A DNA stretch of 64,000 nucleotides from Rhizobium sp. 007 (GTDB taxonomy: Bacteria; Pseudomonadota; Alphaproteobacteria; Rhizobiales; Rhizobiaceae): contig NZ_CP064187.1 of the NCBI RefSeq assembly GCF_015353075.1, positions 1,364,001 to 1,428,000 of the forward strand. The letters are read 5' to 3'. The notes beneath the pieces were generated by a model. The model was not told the origin of the DNA. It saw only the letters and a list, made by a program, of their open reading frames with translations, and made no database searches. This document shows positions 1 through 9,736 of the stretch, piece by piece. Position 1 is the stretch's first letter, and each line of letters begins with the position of its first letter. Made by a program: the position numbers and the translations under genes.

Positions 1-611
1 TTCTGCTTTGCCAGCTCGTGAAGCTCTATCGCAACGGCGAGCCGGTGAAGATGTCGAAACGCTCCGGCGACTTCGTGACGCTGCGCGACGTGGTCGAGGA
101 AGTGGGCCGCGATTCGGTTCGCTTCATGATGCTCTACCGCAAGAACTCCGAGCCGCTCGACTTCGATTTCGCCAAGGTAACGGAACATTCGAAAGACAAT
201 CCGGTCTTTTACGTGCAGTATGCGCATGCCCGCTGCATGTCGGTTTTCCGCCAGGCGAAGGAGGCGTTTCCGGATCTTGACCTATCGCCCGCAGACCTTG
301 CGGAAGCGGTCTCCGGCATCTACGATCCCACGGAATTGCAGCTGGTTGCGAAGGCTGCAGAATTCCCGCGCATCGTCGAATCTGCGGCACAGTCGCAAGA
401 GCCCCATCGCATCGCGTTTTACCTGTATGATCTCGCAAGTTTCTTCCATGCGCACTGGAATAAAGGTAAAGATCAAACGGACTTACGATTTGTTAACGAT
501 AAGAACCGAGAATCGAGTATTGCCAGACTTGGGCTGGTGTATGCTGTCGCTTCGGTTTTGAAGTCGGGACTCGCCATTACAGGCACTGCCGCACCGGATG
601 AAATGCGATAA
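1..611 (+). CDS. argS: Arginyl-tRNA synthetase, C-terminal part (5' cut by window edge)
   Basis: This is the 3' third of a class I arginyl-tRNA synthetase, which charges tRNA-Arg in the cytoplasm. The frame is open from base 3, so the true start lies outside the window. The KMSKS-type ATP-binding loop appears as KMSKRSGDF (bases 48-74), followed by the family's FMMLYRK and [13 protein letters not shown] stretch. The anticodon-binding (DALR) domain then runs to the usual ending GTAAPDEMR. About 55 bases separate it from the downstream SPOR-domain gene on the same strand, a linkage common in Rhizobiales. Nothing looks truncated other than by the window edge. Confidence 0.96.
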   Translation, partial: LLCQLVKLYRNGEPVKMSKRSGDFVTLRDVVEEVGRDSVRFMMLYRKNSEPLDFDFAKVTEHSKDNPVFYVQYAHARCMSVFRQAKEAFPDLDLSPADLAEAVSGIYDPTELQLVAKAAEFPRIVESAAQSQEPHRIAFYLYDLASFFHAHWNKGKDQTDLRFVNDKNRESSIARLGLVYAVASVLKSGLAITGTAAPDEMR

Positions 612-666
612 CGTCACCATTTCCCCACATTGCGCTGGCATTTGACCGCGTGGGTTTACGGGTGGG

Positions 667-3600
667 ATGAGTATGGCTGACAAACAACTGGCGTATGATA
701 CGCGAAAGAAGACGGAGCTTTTCGATGAAGGCGATCCGCTGGCTGAGCTTGCGCGTATCGTAGGCTTCGAGCCGCGCATAGCCGCCAATACGGTTGCTGA
801 CGTGCCCCGGCAGGAGCCGGCATTCAATCTCGAGGACGAGCTTCTTCGCGAATTCGAGCGTTTCGACGCTCCGCGTCCGCTCGCCGGCCTCGATCGTCCG
901 GCCGAACCTGCCGCCGAGGAATATGACTATCCCGCAGGCGAGGCCATCGTCGAGCCGGAGCCTGTCGATCCGCCGGCTGCCGCATCGCCCGCCGGGGAGG
1001 AGGCCGAGGTCCTTTCCGCCGCCGATTGGGTCGCGCCCCAGGCGTCCGAACCGGTTTTCGGTGGCGCCCGCGATCTGATTGAGGAGCTCGAGCTCTCGAT
1101 CGGCGGTCCCACGGTTCAAATTCCGCAGGCTTCAGCCCCTGCCAAGGCGCCGCAGTGGTCGGCTGCCAGCATCAAGCTTCCGCTTGCAAACTTCCATGCC
1201 GCCCGCCGCGACGAGCCGGTTGAAGCGCCCGTAAAAGCCGTTGCGCCTGTCGAGGCGGTCGCCGCTCCCGAACAGCAGCCCGAGCCTGTTGCGCATGTTC
1301 AGCCCGTTATCCAGATCCAGCCCGAGCCGGTAATGGAGCCGGTTATGGAGCCGGTCGCCTTTGATCCGGCCGAGGAATTCGAAACGGCTGCTCCGCAGGG
1401 CTTTCCGGCCGAACTCGATCGCCATGACGAAGTGGTCATGGATGAAGCGCCAACCCAGGCAATGCTTGCGCCGGTGGAGGCGCCGGTTGCGATGGAGCCG
1501 CGGGTTGAAGCTGAACCCTTCGATCTGGTTGCTGCCGCAACGGAAGGCGTCGTACAGGCGGACGCCGCGCTGACTGAAGCACCTCCCGAAGATCAGCCGA
1601 TCGCCTTCGATTTCGATGATCTGCTGGCGGACGTCTCCCGTTATCCGGTTCCTCAGCGCGCGGCCTCTGCGCCCGAGGAGCCGAAGGCGGCACCTTTCGA
1701 GGAGTGGGAGCCGCTGGTCGTCACGCCCGTTGCTGCTGCACCTGTCGCCGCTCCAGTGGTTGTTGCTGCTGCTGCCGCCGCCGAAGTTCCCTCTGTGGCC
1801 GCACCTGCCAAGCAGGATGCTGACAGCGAAGATCCGTTTGCCGGCCACGATTTCGAACTCGATCTCGAAGGCATCGAACTCGAACTCGCCGATCTAGATT
1901 TTGCCGAGCCTGCAAAGGCGCCGGAACCTGCTCCTGTCGTTACGGCAGCGCCGCCTGCCGTGGTTGTCGCGCGGCCAGTCGGGCAGGTTGCTGCCGCTTC
2001 GCTTTACGATGGGCCGCATCCCGCAGCCGTAGACAGCGTGACCGCTGCAGCCGATGCCGATGAAGATCTGCCCTTCGATGCCTCGATGATTGCTGAGGCC
2101 GACCATCATCCCGAGACTGTCGAGGACATGCATGTGCCGTCACTGCCGCCCGTCGAGCAGCCGGCGCCGGCTGCGCCGGCAAACGACTTCGATTTCGACG
2201 TCGACGCGGAAATTGCAAGCCTCTTCGAAACGTCGGTCCAAAAGGAACCGGCTGCGGCGGCACCTGCTTGGGCTCCAGAAGCGGCACCCGCTTGGGCTCC
2301 TGCAGCAGCCGCTGCCGTTGTTGCAGCAGCGCCGGTGGCGGCTCGGCCGCAGTCGGCCGGCGGACTTGACGAATTCGAGCGTGCGCTTGAGGAGGATTTC
2401 CGCCGCAGCGTTCGTGAACCCGTTCGCCGCGCCGAAGCGCCGGCCGAGGTCCGTATCCAATCCGCGGCCGAGGCCGAGGACATGGGCCGCGCCCGTTCCA
2501 TGAAGCGGTTGCTTGCGGCTGCCGCTCTGATCGTCGTCTTCGCCGGCGGTGCCTACGGCGTCTATTCGGTTGTTACCGACGGCGGCCTCGGCATTGCTGG
2601 CGGCGAACCGCGCGTGATCGTGGCCGACAAGGAACCGGTCAAGATCGTCCCGGAAAATCCGGGCGGCAAGACTGTGCCAAACCAGGACAAGGCGGTCTAT
2701 GACCGCGTTGCCGGTGCCACCGAAGCGCCGAAGCAGAAGGCGCTCGTTTCATCCGACGAAGAGCCCGTCGATGTCGTTCAGCGCACCCTGACGCCCGAAG
2801 TTCTGCCGGAAGACAACGACGGACCCATCGCCGATAGTCCGGCAAGTACGCCGGTCGGCGATACGCAGGACCCGCGTCTGCTTCCGAACGAGGACACGGC
2901 GCAGAACGGTGCTGCGGCCGAGGACGGCCCCGATGGCGATCGTCCGCCGGCCGTTGCACCGCGCAAGGTTCGCACAATGATCGTCAAGCCGGACGGAACG
3001 CTGGTTGCCCGCGAAGAGCCTGCCGCACCGGTTGAAGAGCCCGCCGTTCAGCCGCCTGCCGCTGTGACGGCCTCTAAAGGTTCGGCGGCAAGCTTCCCGG
3101 CGGCCAACGAGGTCGCCTCTGCCGATATCCGCGCGACGCCTGTTGAAACGACCACCGTCGCGCCGCTGCCTGCCGCTCAGCAGCCATCCACGTCTACCCT
3201 GGAAAAGGTTGCCGCTGCAGATCCGGCAAATGCAAAGTTCGATCAGCCTGTCCCTCCGGTTCAGGCACCGCCCGCCGCTGAAAAGCCTGCCGATACGGCG
3301 CCGGTACCGATGGCCCGTCCGGCCGAGCAGCCGGTCGATGTCGTCGGCACCGTGACCGAAAGAGGCAATGTCCGCCCGGCCGAACAGCAGCCGAAGCCGG
3401 CTGAAGTGGCATCCGTCGAGCCTGCCGCTGCCAAGCCGCAGCAGGCTGCACCGGCTGGCGGATACGGCATGCAGATCGCGTCGTTGCCGTCCGAAGCAGA
3501 GGCGAACAAATCCTATGCGAGCCTGTCGAAGAAGTTTGCAAGCGTTCTCGGCGGCCGCAGCTTTGAAATCCGAAAGGCCGAAATCGCCGGTAAAGGCACG

Positions 3601-3699
3601 TTCTACCGCGTCCGGATCCCGGCCGGCTCGAAGGACGAGGCCGCAGCCCTTTGCCAGCAATATCGCTCAGCCGGAGGCAGCTGCCTGATTTCGAAGTAA
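667..3699 (+). CDS. Large SPOR-domain membrane protein (1010 aa)
   Basis: Predicted single-pass inner-membrane protein with a C-terminal peptidoglycan-binding SPOR domain. Residues 1 to about 605 form a long acidic, Ala/Pro/Glu-rich cytoplasmic region of low complexity. One membrane segment follows at about 611-637 (SMKRLLAAAALIVVFAGGAY). A Pro/Ala-rich periplasmic linker then leads to the SPOR domain at about 931-1010, from GGYGMQIASLPSE to the end. SPOR domains bind denuded glycan strands at the septum, so a division or envelope role is likely, though the exact function is not shown by the sequence. A second ATG lies two codons in (673). The gene sits between argS and nagZ and ends at a strong terminator. 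Confidence 0.9.
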   Translation: MSMADKQLAYDTRKKTELFDEGDPLAELARIVGFEPRIAANTVADVPRQEPAFNLEDELLREFERFDAPRPLAGLDRPAEPAAEEYDYPAGEAIVEPEPVDPPAAASPAGEEAEVLSAADWVAPQASEPVFGGARDLIEELELSIGGPTVQIPQASAPAKAPQWSAASIKLPLANFHAARRDEPVEAPVKAVAPVEAVAAPEQQPEPVAHVQPVIQIQPEPVMEPVMEPVAFDPAEEFETAAPQGFPAELDRHDEVVMDEAPTQAMLAPVEAPVAMEPRVEAEPFDLVAAATEGVVQADAALTEAPPEDQPIAFDFDDLLADVSRYPVPQRAASAPEEPKAAPFEEWEPLVVTPVAAAPVAAPVVVAAAAAAEVPSVAAPAKQDADSEDPFAGHDFELDLEGIELELADLDFAEPAKAPEPAPVVTAAPPAVVVARPVGQVAAASLYDGPHPAAVDSVTAAADADEDLPFDASMIAEADHHPETVEDMHVPSLPPVEQPAPAAPANDFDFDVDAEIASLFETSVQKEPAAAAPAWAPEAAPAWAPAAAAAVVAAAPVAARPQSAGGLDEFERALEEDFRRSVREPVRRAEAPAEVRIQSAAEAEDMGRARSMKRLLAAAALIVVFAGGAYGVYSVVTDGGLGIAGGEPRVIVADKEPVKIVPENPGGKTVPNQDKAVYDRVAGATEAPKQKALVSSDEEPVDVVQRTLTPEVLPEDNDGPIADSPASTPVGDTQDPRLLPNEDTAQNGAAAEDGPDGDRPPAVAPRKVRTMIVKPDGTLVAREEPAAPVEEPAVQPPAAVTASKGSAASFPAANEVASADIRATPVETTTVAPLPAAQQPSTSTLEKVAAADPANAKFDQPVPPVQAPPAAEKPADTAPVPMARPAEQPVDVVGTVTERGNVRPAEQQPKPAEVASVEPAAAKPQQAAPAGGYGMQIASLPSEAEANKSYASLSKKFASVLGGRSFEIRKAEIAGKGTFYRVRIPAGSKDEAAALCQQYRSAGGSCLISK

Positions 3700-3720
3700 A
3701 CGATTGATCGTTTGATCCGG

Positions 3721-3749
3721 AGCGGCGGGCATGTCCCGCCGCTTTTTTT
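3721..3749 (+). terminator. Rho-independent terminator after the SPOR gene
   Basis: A 9-bp stem (AGCGGCGGG paired with CCCGCCGCT, 3721-3729 and 3735-3743) with a 5-base loop is followed directly by a run of T. It lies 22 bases after the stop codon of the SPOR-domain gene and 70 bases before nagZ. Confidence 0.88.
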
Positions 3750-3819
3750 GTGTGCTGCTTTCCTGTGAATGGCGCTTGACCTTACTCGCAATTCCCCGAC
3801 AGGCCTCTATGATTCGGAC

Positions 3820-4833
3820 ATGACCGAATCAAAAGCGATGATCCTGGGCTGTAGCGGCCTGTCACTCACCCCTGAAGAAAAGGCCTTCTACAAGGCTGAG
3901 CGGCCCTGGGGCTTCATCCTCTTCGGCCGCAATATCTCCGAACCGCAGCAAATCGCCGATCTCGTCGCCGAAATGCGCGAAAGCGTCGGCTGGCACGCGC
4001 CTGTGCTGATTGATCAGGAAGGTGGTCGCGTGCAGCGCATCCGCCCACCGATCCTGCAGCACTATCCCTCCGGCCAGGCGCTCGGGGATATCTACCGGCG
4101 CAATCGCGAGCAGGGGTTGCGCGCGGCATGGCTGATGTCGCGGTTGCACGCCTTCGATCTTCTCAAATTCGGCATCAATGTCGATTGCCTGCCTGTTCTC
4201 GACGTGCCGGTCGAAGGCAGCAGCAGCGTCATCGGCAACCGCGCCTATGGCGGCGATCCGAAAACCGTCGCCGATATGGGGCGTGCCGCGGCCGAGGGGC
4301 TGAAGGCCGGCGGGGTGCTGCCGGTGATGAAGCATATGCCGGGCCACGGCCGCGGCTTTGCCGATTCCCACCACGAACTGCCGGTCGTCACGGTCTCGCG
4401 CGATGAACTGGAAGCGCACGACTTCCCCCCCTTCATCGCCATGAAGGACGAGCTTGCGGCAATGACCTGCCACGTCGTCTTTACGGCGATCGATCCGGAC
4501 AATCCGGCGACGACCTCCAGCAAGCTGATCGACGGCGTGATCCGAAAGCGCATCGGTTTCAAGGGCCTGTTGCTTTCCGATGATACGTCGATGAACGCCT
4601 TGGCCGGGACAATCGGCGAGCGGGCTGCAAATATCATTGCAGGCGGATGCGATATCGTGCTGCATTGCAACGGAATTATGGACGAGATGCAGCAGGTCGT
4701 GGCAAACACGCCGGTATTGGCACATGCCGCGCTGGAGCGGGCAAATGCCGTGCTGGCGGGCTTCCCAAAAGTCGACCAGGCGGACGAGGCGGCGATCCGC
4801 GCCGAATTCGACGGAATGTTCGCAACCGTCTGA
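3820..4833 (+). CDS. nagZ: Beta-N-acetylhexosaminidase (NagZ, GH3)
   Basis: Cytoplasmic glycoside hydrolase family 3 enzyme that removes GlcNAc from 1,6-anhydro-MurNAc peptides in peptidoglycan recycling. The protein is 337 aa when started at the ATG at 3820 (MTESKAMILG). The reading frame extends upstream to 3769, but homologues begin at MTE. The single-domain NagZ signature KHMPGHGRGFADSHHELP, which contains the catalytic His loop, is present. LIDQEGGRVQR and LLSDDTSMNAL, which carries the nucleophile Asp region, also fit. The gene follows a terminator, so it probably has its own promoter. It leads into scpA after 20 bases, a conserved alphaproteobacterial order. Confidence 0.94.
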   Translation: MTESKAMILGCSGLSLTPEEKAFYKAERPWGFILFGRNISEPQQIADLVAEMRESVGWHAPVLIDQEGGRVQRIRPPILQHYPSGQALGDIYRRNREQGLRAAWLMSRLHAFDLLKFGINVDCLPVLDVPVEGSSSVIGNRAYGGDPKTVADMGRAAAEGLKAGGVLPVMKHMPGHGRGFADSHHELPVVTVSRDELEAHDFPPFIAMKDELAAMTCHVVFTAIDPDNPATTSSKLIDGVIRKRIGFKGLLLSDDTSMNALAGTIGERAANIIAGGCDIVLHCNGIMDEMQQVVANTPVLAHAALERANAVLAGFPKVDQADEAAIRAEFDGMFATV

Positions 4834-4853
4834 GCGATGGAAGAGAGGCAGAG

Positions 4854-5714
4854 GTGAACACGGTCAAAGGCACAGAGTGGACACAGGCGGCGGCAACGCC
4901 GATGGACAAGCTTTGGCAGGACAATGGTGCCGACCGCGCGAGCCATGAGCCGGCGCTGGTGATCGACGTCGCCGGCTTCGAAGGCCCGCTCGATCTCCTC
5001 CTCTACCTCGCCCGCAACCAGAAGGTCGATCTTTCGCGCATTTCGGTGCTGGCGCTTGCCGAGCAGTATCTGCAGTTCATCGAAACCGCTCGCCGCATCC
5101 GCATCGAGCTTGCCGCCGATTATCTCGTGATGGCGGCGTGGCTCGCCTATCTCAAGTCCCGCCTGCTGATCCCGCAGCAGGTCAAGGACGACGGTCCCTC
5201 CGGCGAGGAGATGGCCGCAACGCTTGCCTTCCGCCTGAAACGCCTCGAAGCCATGCGCGAGGCTGCAAGCGGGCTCGTCAACCGCAACCGTCTCGGTCGT
5301 GATATCTTTGCCCGCGGCGCGCCTGAGCATATTCCGGACCGGCAAAAATCCGCGTACGAGGCAAGCCTTTACGATCTCCTGACCGCCTATGCGTCGCTCC
5401 GCCAGCGCCAGGCCGTGACCCAGGTCACGATCGCGCGCCGCACCGTCTGGTCCCTGACCGATGCCCGCGAACTGCTGACGCGCATGATTGGCGACATCGG
5501 CGGCTGGACGGTGCTGGAGCATTACCTGCTGCGTTATCTGGCATCGCCGGAAGAGCGCGTCACGGCAATCGCCAGCGCCTTTGCCGCCTCGCTTGAACTC
5601 GTACGCGAGGGCAAGCTGGAGATCCGCCAGGACGCCGCCTTCGAGCCGCTCTATATGCGCCGGGGACCGAAGCATGCGACCCTGCAGGTCGTCGAGCAGG
5701 AGAGGCCCGCTTGA
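4854..5714 (+). CDS. scpA: Segregation and condensation protein A
   Basis: Kleisin subunit of the SMC-ScpAB condensin, which bridges the SMC heads and compacts the nucleoid. The open frame reaches back into nagZ, but the start is most likely the GTG at 4854, which has AGAGAGG about 6 bases upstream, giving 286 aa. An ATG at 4902 (MDKLWQDNG) is an alternative. The N-terminal kleisin signature FEGPLDLLLYLARNQKVDL is intact, followed by IRIELAADYLVMAAWLAYLKS and a C-terminal winged-helix part. The stop codon overlaps the scpB start by one base (TGATG), so the two are translationally coupled. Confidence 0.94.
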   Translation: MNTVKGTEWTQAAATPMDKLWQDNGADRASHEPALVIDVAGFEGPLDLLLYLARNQKVDLSRISVLALAEQYLQFIETARRIRIELAADYLVMAAWLAYLKSRLLIPQQVKDDGPSGEEMAATLAFRLKRLEAMREAASGLVNRNRLGRDIFARGAPEHIPDRQKSAYEASLYDLLTAYASLRQRQAVTQVTIARRTVWSLTDARELLTRMIGDIGGWTVLEHYLLRYLASPEERVTAIASAFAASLELVREGKLEIRQDAAFEPLYMRRGPKHATLQVVEQERPA

Positions 5715-6427
5715 TGGATTCCAGAGACGATATCGGCCGTGGTGAAGGCGAGGGCGCTTTCCACGAGAATTTCCAGGCGGAGATGGAGGCCGAGCGCATC
5801 GCCGAGGCCCTGGTCTTTGCTTCCTCGCAGCCGGTTTCCGAAGCCTTCATCGCCGATCGCTTGCCGAGAAATTTCAACGTTCGCGCCGTCATGCTCCGGC
5901 TCAAGGAGCAGTATGCGCCGCGCGGCGTCAACCTTATCCAGGTGGATGATGCCTGGGCCTTTCGCACCGCCGCCGATCTCTCCTTCGTCATCCGCCGCGA
6001 CGACAACGAGGTCAAGAAGCTGTCGCGTGCCGCCCTTGAGGTTCTGGCGATCATTGCCTATCACCAGCCGGTCACCCGCGCCGAGATCGAAGACATCCGC
6101 GGCGTGCAAACCTCACGCGGCACGCTGGACGTGCTGATGGAAGCAGGCTGGGTGCGCTTCCGCGGCCGCCGCCGCACGCCCGGCCGGCCGGTGACGCTCG
6201 GCACGACCCGCGATTTCCTTGATCATTTCGGCCTCGAGGAACTTCGCGACCTGCCCGGGTTGGAGGAGCTGAAGGGTGCCGGCCTTCTTTCCGGCCGCAT
6301 TCCCGCGAATTTCAACATCCCATCGCCCTTGATGAGCGACGAACTGACCGAGGACGAGGATCCGATCACGCAGATGGACCTTGAGGAATTGGGCCTTCTC
6401 GCGCCCGGCGGCGCCTCCGAAGATTAG
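5714..6427 (+). CDS. scpB: Segregation and condensation protein B
   Basis: Winged-helix partner of ScpA in the SMC condensin complex, 237 aa from the ATG at 5714. A TTG at 5711 is also in frame, but the ATG overlapping the scpA stop is the more natural coupled start. Family signatures include EALVFASSQPVSE near the N-terminus, ALEVLAIIAYHQPVTRAEIE in the second winged helix, and GRPVTLGTTRDFLDHFGL near the C-terminus. A short acidic tail (DELTEDEDP) follows. The gene ends a nagZ-scpA-scpB unit that precedes the tat operon. Confidence 0.94.
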   Translation: MDSRDDIGRGEGEGAFHENFQAEMEAERIAEALVFASSQPVSEAFIADRLPRNFNVRAVMLRLKEQYAPRGVNLIQVDDAWAFRTAADLSFVIRRDDNEVKKLSRAALEVLAIIAYHQPVTRAEIEDIRGVQTSRGTLDVLMEAGWVRFRGRRRTPGRPVTLGTTRDFLDHFGLEELRDLPGLEELKGAGLLSGRIPANFNIPSPLMSDELTEDEDPITQMDLEELGLLAPGGASED

Positions 6428-6445
6428 TGTCATCCGGTCTTTGTT

Positions 6446-6483
6446 TTGACACCGACGACGAAAACAATAGAGATCACTATAAT
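6446..6483 (+). promoter_or_regulatory. Possible promoter upstream of tatABC
   Basis: TTGACA at 6446-6451 and a perfect TATAAT at 6478-6483 lie in the 187-base gap between scpB and tatA. The spacer between these two hexamers is 26 bases, too long for one sigma-70 promoter, so only one element may be used, with a weaker partner. It is the most promoter-like stretch in the gap. Confidence 0.3.
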
Positions 6484-6614
6484 TCGATACCCGGACGACT
6501 TGTCATTATGGCCGAAGCCGTGACATTAAGCGTCAATTCAAGGGGAGTTTCGATATTGGAAACGATGTCGGAAACTCTTACATCGAAGAAAGATCGCAAC
6601 AGGGAGTATGCGTA

Positions 6615-6806
6615 ATGGGTTCTTTTAGCATGTGGCACTGGTTGATCGTTCTGGTCATCGTGCTGTTGCTGTTCGGCCGCGGTAAGATTCCGGAGCTCAT
6701 GGGCGACGTTGCCAGGGGCATCAAGAGCTTCAAGAAGGGCATCAACGACGAAGAAGCGCCGGACACGGCGAAGACCGTCGATCACAAGGCCGACGAACCG
6801 AAGTAA
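6615..6806 (+). CDS. tatA: Sec-independent translocase subunit TatA
   Basis: 63-aa pore-forming subunit of the twin-arginine translocase, which exports folded proteins across the inner membrane. A single N-terminal membrane helix ([15 protein letters not shown]) is followed by the [23 protein letters not shown] amphipathic helix and hinge typical of TatA, with a short charged tail. It is the first gene of a tatA-tatB-tatC operon, with 51 bases to tatB. The size and the FGRGK motif separate it from TatB. Confidence 0.95.
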   Translation: MGSFSMWHWLIVLVIVLLLFGRGKIPELMGDVARGIKSFKKGINDEEAPDTAKTVDHKADEPK

Positions 6807-6857
6807 CAAGTCCGGGAACGGGTGGCTTTTGCCCCGCTTCCCCTCCAGGAGCCTTGA

Positions 6858-7523
6858 ATGTTCGATATTGGCTGGACCGAGTTGCTTGTCATCGCGGTCG
6901 TGTTGATCGTCGTCGTCGGTCCGAAGGATCTGCCGCCGATGCTGCGCGCTTTCGGCAAGATGACGCAGCGTGCCCGCAAGGTCGCCGGCGAATTCCGCGC
7001 CCAGTTCGACGAGGCGTTGCGGGAGGCGGATCTCGATGACGTGCGACAGACGATCAGCGATGCGCAGCGGCTTAATCCGGCAAACAGCCTGCGCGAGGCG
7101 ATGAACCCGCTTCGCCAGATGGGCAACGACATCAAGGCCGACCTGCAGAAGGCAACGGCGGTCGAAAACAAGACCGAAGCGCCACCGGTTACCGTGCCGG
7201 CGCCGTCGATGAGCCTGCCCGAAACGCCGCCTGTCGTCGCGCCGGCTCCCGAAGCGGCGCCCGCACCAGCCGTCGCCGAAAAGCCGAAGGCCGTGCGCAA
7301 GCCGCGCGCTGCCGCCGAAAAGGCGCTGCCTGGGGCTGCAACCGGGGCTGCAACCGGGGCTGCTCCTGCTGCAAAGCCGAAGCGTGCGGCTGCTGCAAAG
7401 ACCGCCGCCGCCACGACAGAACCGGCCGCAGCAACAAAGGCTGCGCCAGCAAAGCCTGCTTTGGCAAAGAAGACTGCAGCCGCTCCGAAGAAGACGGCGA
7501 TGAAGAAGAAGGACGAGGCATGA
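6858..7523 (+). CDS. tatB: Sec-independent translocase subunit TatB
   Basis: 221-aa substrate-receptor subunit of the Tat translocase, working with TatC. The N-terminus MFDIGWTELLVIAVVLIVVVGPKDLPP is the classic TatB form, with GPKDLP in place of TatA's FGRGKIP. A long amphipathic helix follows (to about residue 75). The C-terminal half is Ala/Pro/Lys-rich low complexity with a short GAAT repeat around 7330-7360, as usual in rhizobia. It overlaps tatC by four bases (ATGA). Confidence 0.94.
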   Translation: MFDIGWTELLVIAVVLIVVVGPKDLPPMLRAFGKMTQRARKVAGEFRAQFDEALREADLDDVRQTISDAQRLNPANSLREAMNPLRQMGNDIKADLQKATAVENKTEAPPVTVPAPSMSLPETPPVVAPAPEAAPAPAVAEKPKAVRKPRAAAEKALPGAATGAATGAAPAAKPKRAAAAKTAAATTEPAAATKAAPAKPALAKKTAAAPKKTAMKKKDEA

Positions 7524-8347
7524 GCGGTGATATCGAAGACAAGCCGCAGCCGTTGATCGAGCACCTGATGGAGCTGCGCACGCGGCTGATCTGGGCGATA
7601 GGCGCGTTTTTCGTCGCCTTTGTCGTCTGCTTCATCTTCGCCAAGCATCTCTTCAACGCCCTGGTTTACCCTTACAAATGGGCAGTCAGCTGGGCCGGCC
7701 TCGATGTAACGAAGGCGCAGCTCATCTATACGGCTCCGCAGGAGTTCTTCTTCACGCAGGTGAAGGTCGCGATGTTCGGCGGCCTTGTGATCGCCTTCCC
7801 AATCATTGCCGCGCAAATCTACAAGTTCGTCGCCCCCGGCCTCTACAAGAACGAGCGTGCGGCCTTCCTGCCGTTCCTGATCGCATCGCCGGTCCTGTTT
7901 CTGCTTGGAGGCGCACTCGTCTATTTCTTCTTCACGCCGATGGTCATGTGGTTCTTCCTGACCATGCAGCAGGCGCCGGGAGAGGGCGATGTCGCGATCT
8001 CGCTGCTGCCAAAGGTTTCGGAATATCTGAGCCTCATCATGACGCTCGTCTTCTCCTTCGGTCTCGTGTTCCAGCTTCCGGTCGTCACGACGCTGCTTGC
8101 GCGCGTCGGCCTGCTCACCTCGCAGTGGCTTGCCGAGAAGCGCAAGTTTGCGATCGTGCTCGCCTTCGTCGTCGCCGCCGTGCTGACGCCGCCCGATCCG
8201 ATGTCCCAGATCGGCCTTGCACTGCCGACGATCCTTCTCTACGAGATTGCCATCTACGCTGCGCGAATCGTGGAGCGCCAGCGTTCCCGACAGGCGGTCG
8301 AAGAGGCGGACGGGTCTGCGGACGTTGCCAAGACGGACAGCGTCTGA
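7520..8347 (+). CDS. tatC: Sec-independent translocase subunit TatC
   Basis: 275-aa six-helix membrane protein that recognises twin-arginine signal peptides. The N-terminal motif PLIEHLMELRTRLIWA is the conserved first cytoplasmic segment. APQEFFFTQVKVAMFGGL and FGLVFQLPVVTTLLARVG mark later conserved helices, and a short hydrophilic tail ends the protein. The start overlaps the tatB stop, consistent with coupled translation. serS follows after about 100 bases. Confidence 0.96.
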   Translation: MSGDIEDKPQPLIEHLMELRTRLIWAIGAFFVAFVVCFIFAKHLFNALVYPYKWAVSWAGLDVTKAQLIYTAPQEFFFTQVKVAMFGGLVIAFPIIAAQIYKFVAPGLYKNERAAFLPFLIASPVLFLLGGALVYFFFTPMVMWFFLTMQQAPGEGDVAISLLPKVSEYLSLIMTLVFSFGLVFQLPVVTTLLARVGLLTSQWLAEKRKFAIVLAFVVAAVLTPPDPMSQIGLALPTILLYEIAIYAARIVERQRSRQAVEEADGSADVAKTDSV

Positions 8348-8448
8348 GCGGTTCTCCGAAATTCCCTCCTGAACGCATGCAAAATATCCGGTCGAGGCCC
8401 GGTCAGGCTTTGGCTGGGTCATGTCCTTCGTAACGACCCGGAACGACA

Positions 8449-9732
8449 ATGCTCGATATCAAATGGATCCGTGAGAATCCCGAGGCGCTCGATGAAGCAC
8501 TGGCCAAGCGCGGTGCGGAGCCCTTGGCCCAAAGCCTCATAGCTCTCGATGAGAAGCGCCGCTCCGCCGTACAGAAGGTGCAGGACCTGCAGTCCCGCCG
8601 CAACGCCGCCTCCAGGGAGATCGGCGCGGCGATGGCGCAGAAGAACAGCGAGCTTGCCGAAAAGCTGAAGGCCGAAGTCGCCGAGATGAAGGTTTCGCTG
8701 CCGGCGGCCGAAGAGGAAGACCGCCAGCTGACGGCCGAGCTCAACGACGCGCTGGCGCGCATTCCGAACGTGCCCCTCGACGACGTACCGGTCGGCAAGG
8801 ACGAGCACGACAACGTCATCGCTCGCACGGTCGGCGAAAAGCCGCGCTGGAACCACACGCCGAAGGAACATTTCGAAATCGGCGAAACCCTCGGCTACAT
8901 GGATTTCGAACGTGCCGCCAAGCTTTCCGGTTCGCGCTTCACGGTGCTGACAGGACCGCTTGCGAGGCTCGAGCGGGCGCTCGGTCAGTTCATGATCGAC
9001 CTCCACACGACGGAACATGGCTATAGCGAAGTCAGCTCGCCGCTGATGGTGCGCGACGAGGCGGTGTTCGGCACCGCACAGCTTCCAAAGTTCGCGGAAG
9101 ACCTCTTCAGGACGACGGACGGCCGCTGGCTGATCCCGACGGCTGAAGTAACGCTGACAAATCTGGTCTCGGGTGAGATTCTCGAGCAGGAAAAGCTGCC
9201 GCTCCGCTTCACCGCGCTGACCCCGTCCTTCCGTTCTGAGGCAGGTTCGGCAGGGCGCGATACGCGCGGCATGCTGCGCCAGCACCAGTTCTGGAAGTGC
9301 GAACTCGTGTCGATCACCGATGCCGAGAGCTCGATCGCCGAGCATGAACGCATGACGGCCTGCGCCGAAGAAGTGCTGAAGCGCCTCGGCCTGCATTTCC
9401 GCACGATGACGCTCTGCACCGGCGACATGGGCTTCGGCTCGCGCAAGACCTACGATATCGAGGTCTGGCTGCCGGGGCAGAACGCCTATCGCGAAATCTC
9501 GTCCTGCTCGGTCTGCGGCGATTTCCAGGCGCGGCGCATGAATGCGCGCTATCGCGGCAAGGATGACAAGAGCACGAAGTTCGTTCACACGCTGAACGGC
9601 TCCGGCACCGCCGTCGGCCGCTGCCTGATCGCAGTGCTCGAAAACTACCTGAACGAGGACGGCTCGGTGACTATCCCCGACGCGCTGCTGCCCTATATGG
9701 GCGGTTTGACGAAGATCGAACGGGCGGCCTGA
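8449..9732 (+). CDS. serS: Seryl-tRNA synthetase
   Basis: Class II synthetase of 427 aa that charges tRNA-Ser and the selenocysteine tRNA where present. The N-terminal coiled-coil arm that binds the long variable arm of tRNA-Ser spans about residues 25-105. The catalytic core shows [11 protein letters not shown], motif 2 ([21 protein letters not shown]) and motif 3 ([18 protein letters not shown]). Length and motifs are full. It is followed after only four bases by surE, suggesting one transcript. Confidence 0.97.
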   Translation: MLDIKWIRENPEALDEALAKRGAEPLAQSLIALDEKRRSAVQKVQDLQSRRNAASREIGAAMAQKNSELAEKLKAEVAEMKVSLPAAEEEDRQLTAELNDALARIPNVPLDDVPVGKDEHDNVIARTVGEKPRWNHTPKEHFEIGETLGYMDFERAAKLSGSRFTVLTGPLARLERALGQFMIDLHTTEHGYSEVSSPLMVRDEAVFGTAQLPKFAEDLFRTTDGRWLIPTAEVTLTNLVSGEILEQEKLPLRFTALTPSFRSEAGSAGRDTRGMLRQHQFWKCELVSITDAESSIAEHERMTACAEEVLKRLGLHFRTMTLCTGDMGFGSRKTYDIEVWLPGQNAYREISSCSVCGDFQARRMNARYRGKDDKSTKFVHTLNGSGTAVGRCLIAVLENYLNEDGSVTIPDALLPYMGGLTKIERAA

Positions 9733-9736
9733 AGCG

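Noticed and set aside
6427..6615. 62-aa plus-strand frame between scpB and tatA
   Set aside because: Overlaps both neighbours' ends, has no ribosome site and covers the likely tat promoter.
6782..8449. 555-aa minus-strand frame across tatB-tatC
   Set aside because: It is the mirror of high-GC coding sequence; tatB, tatC and their overlap are certain on the plus strand.
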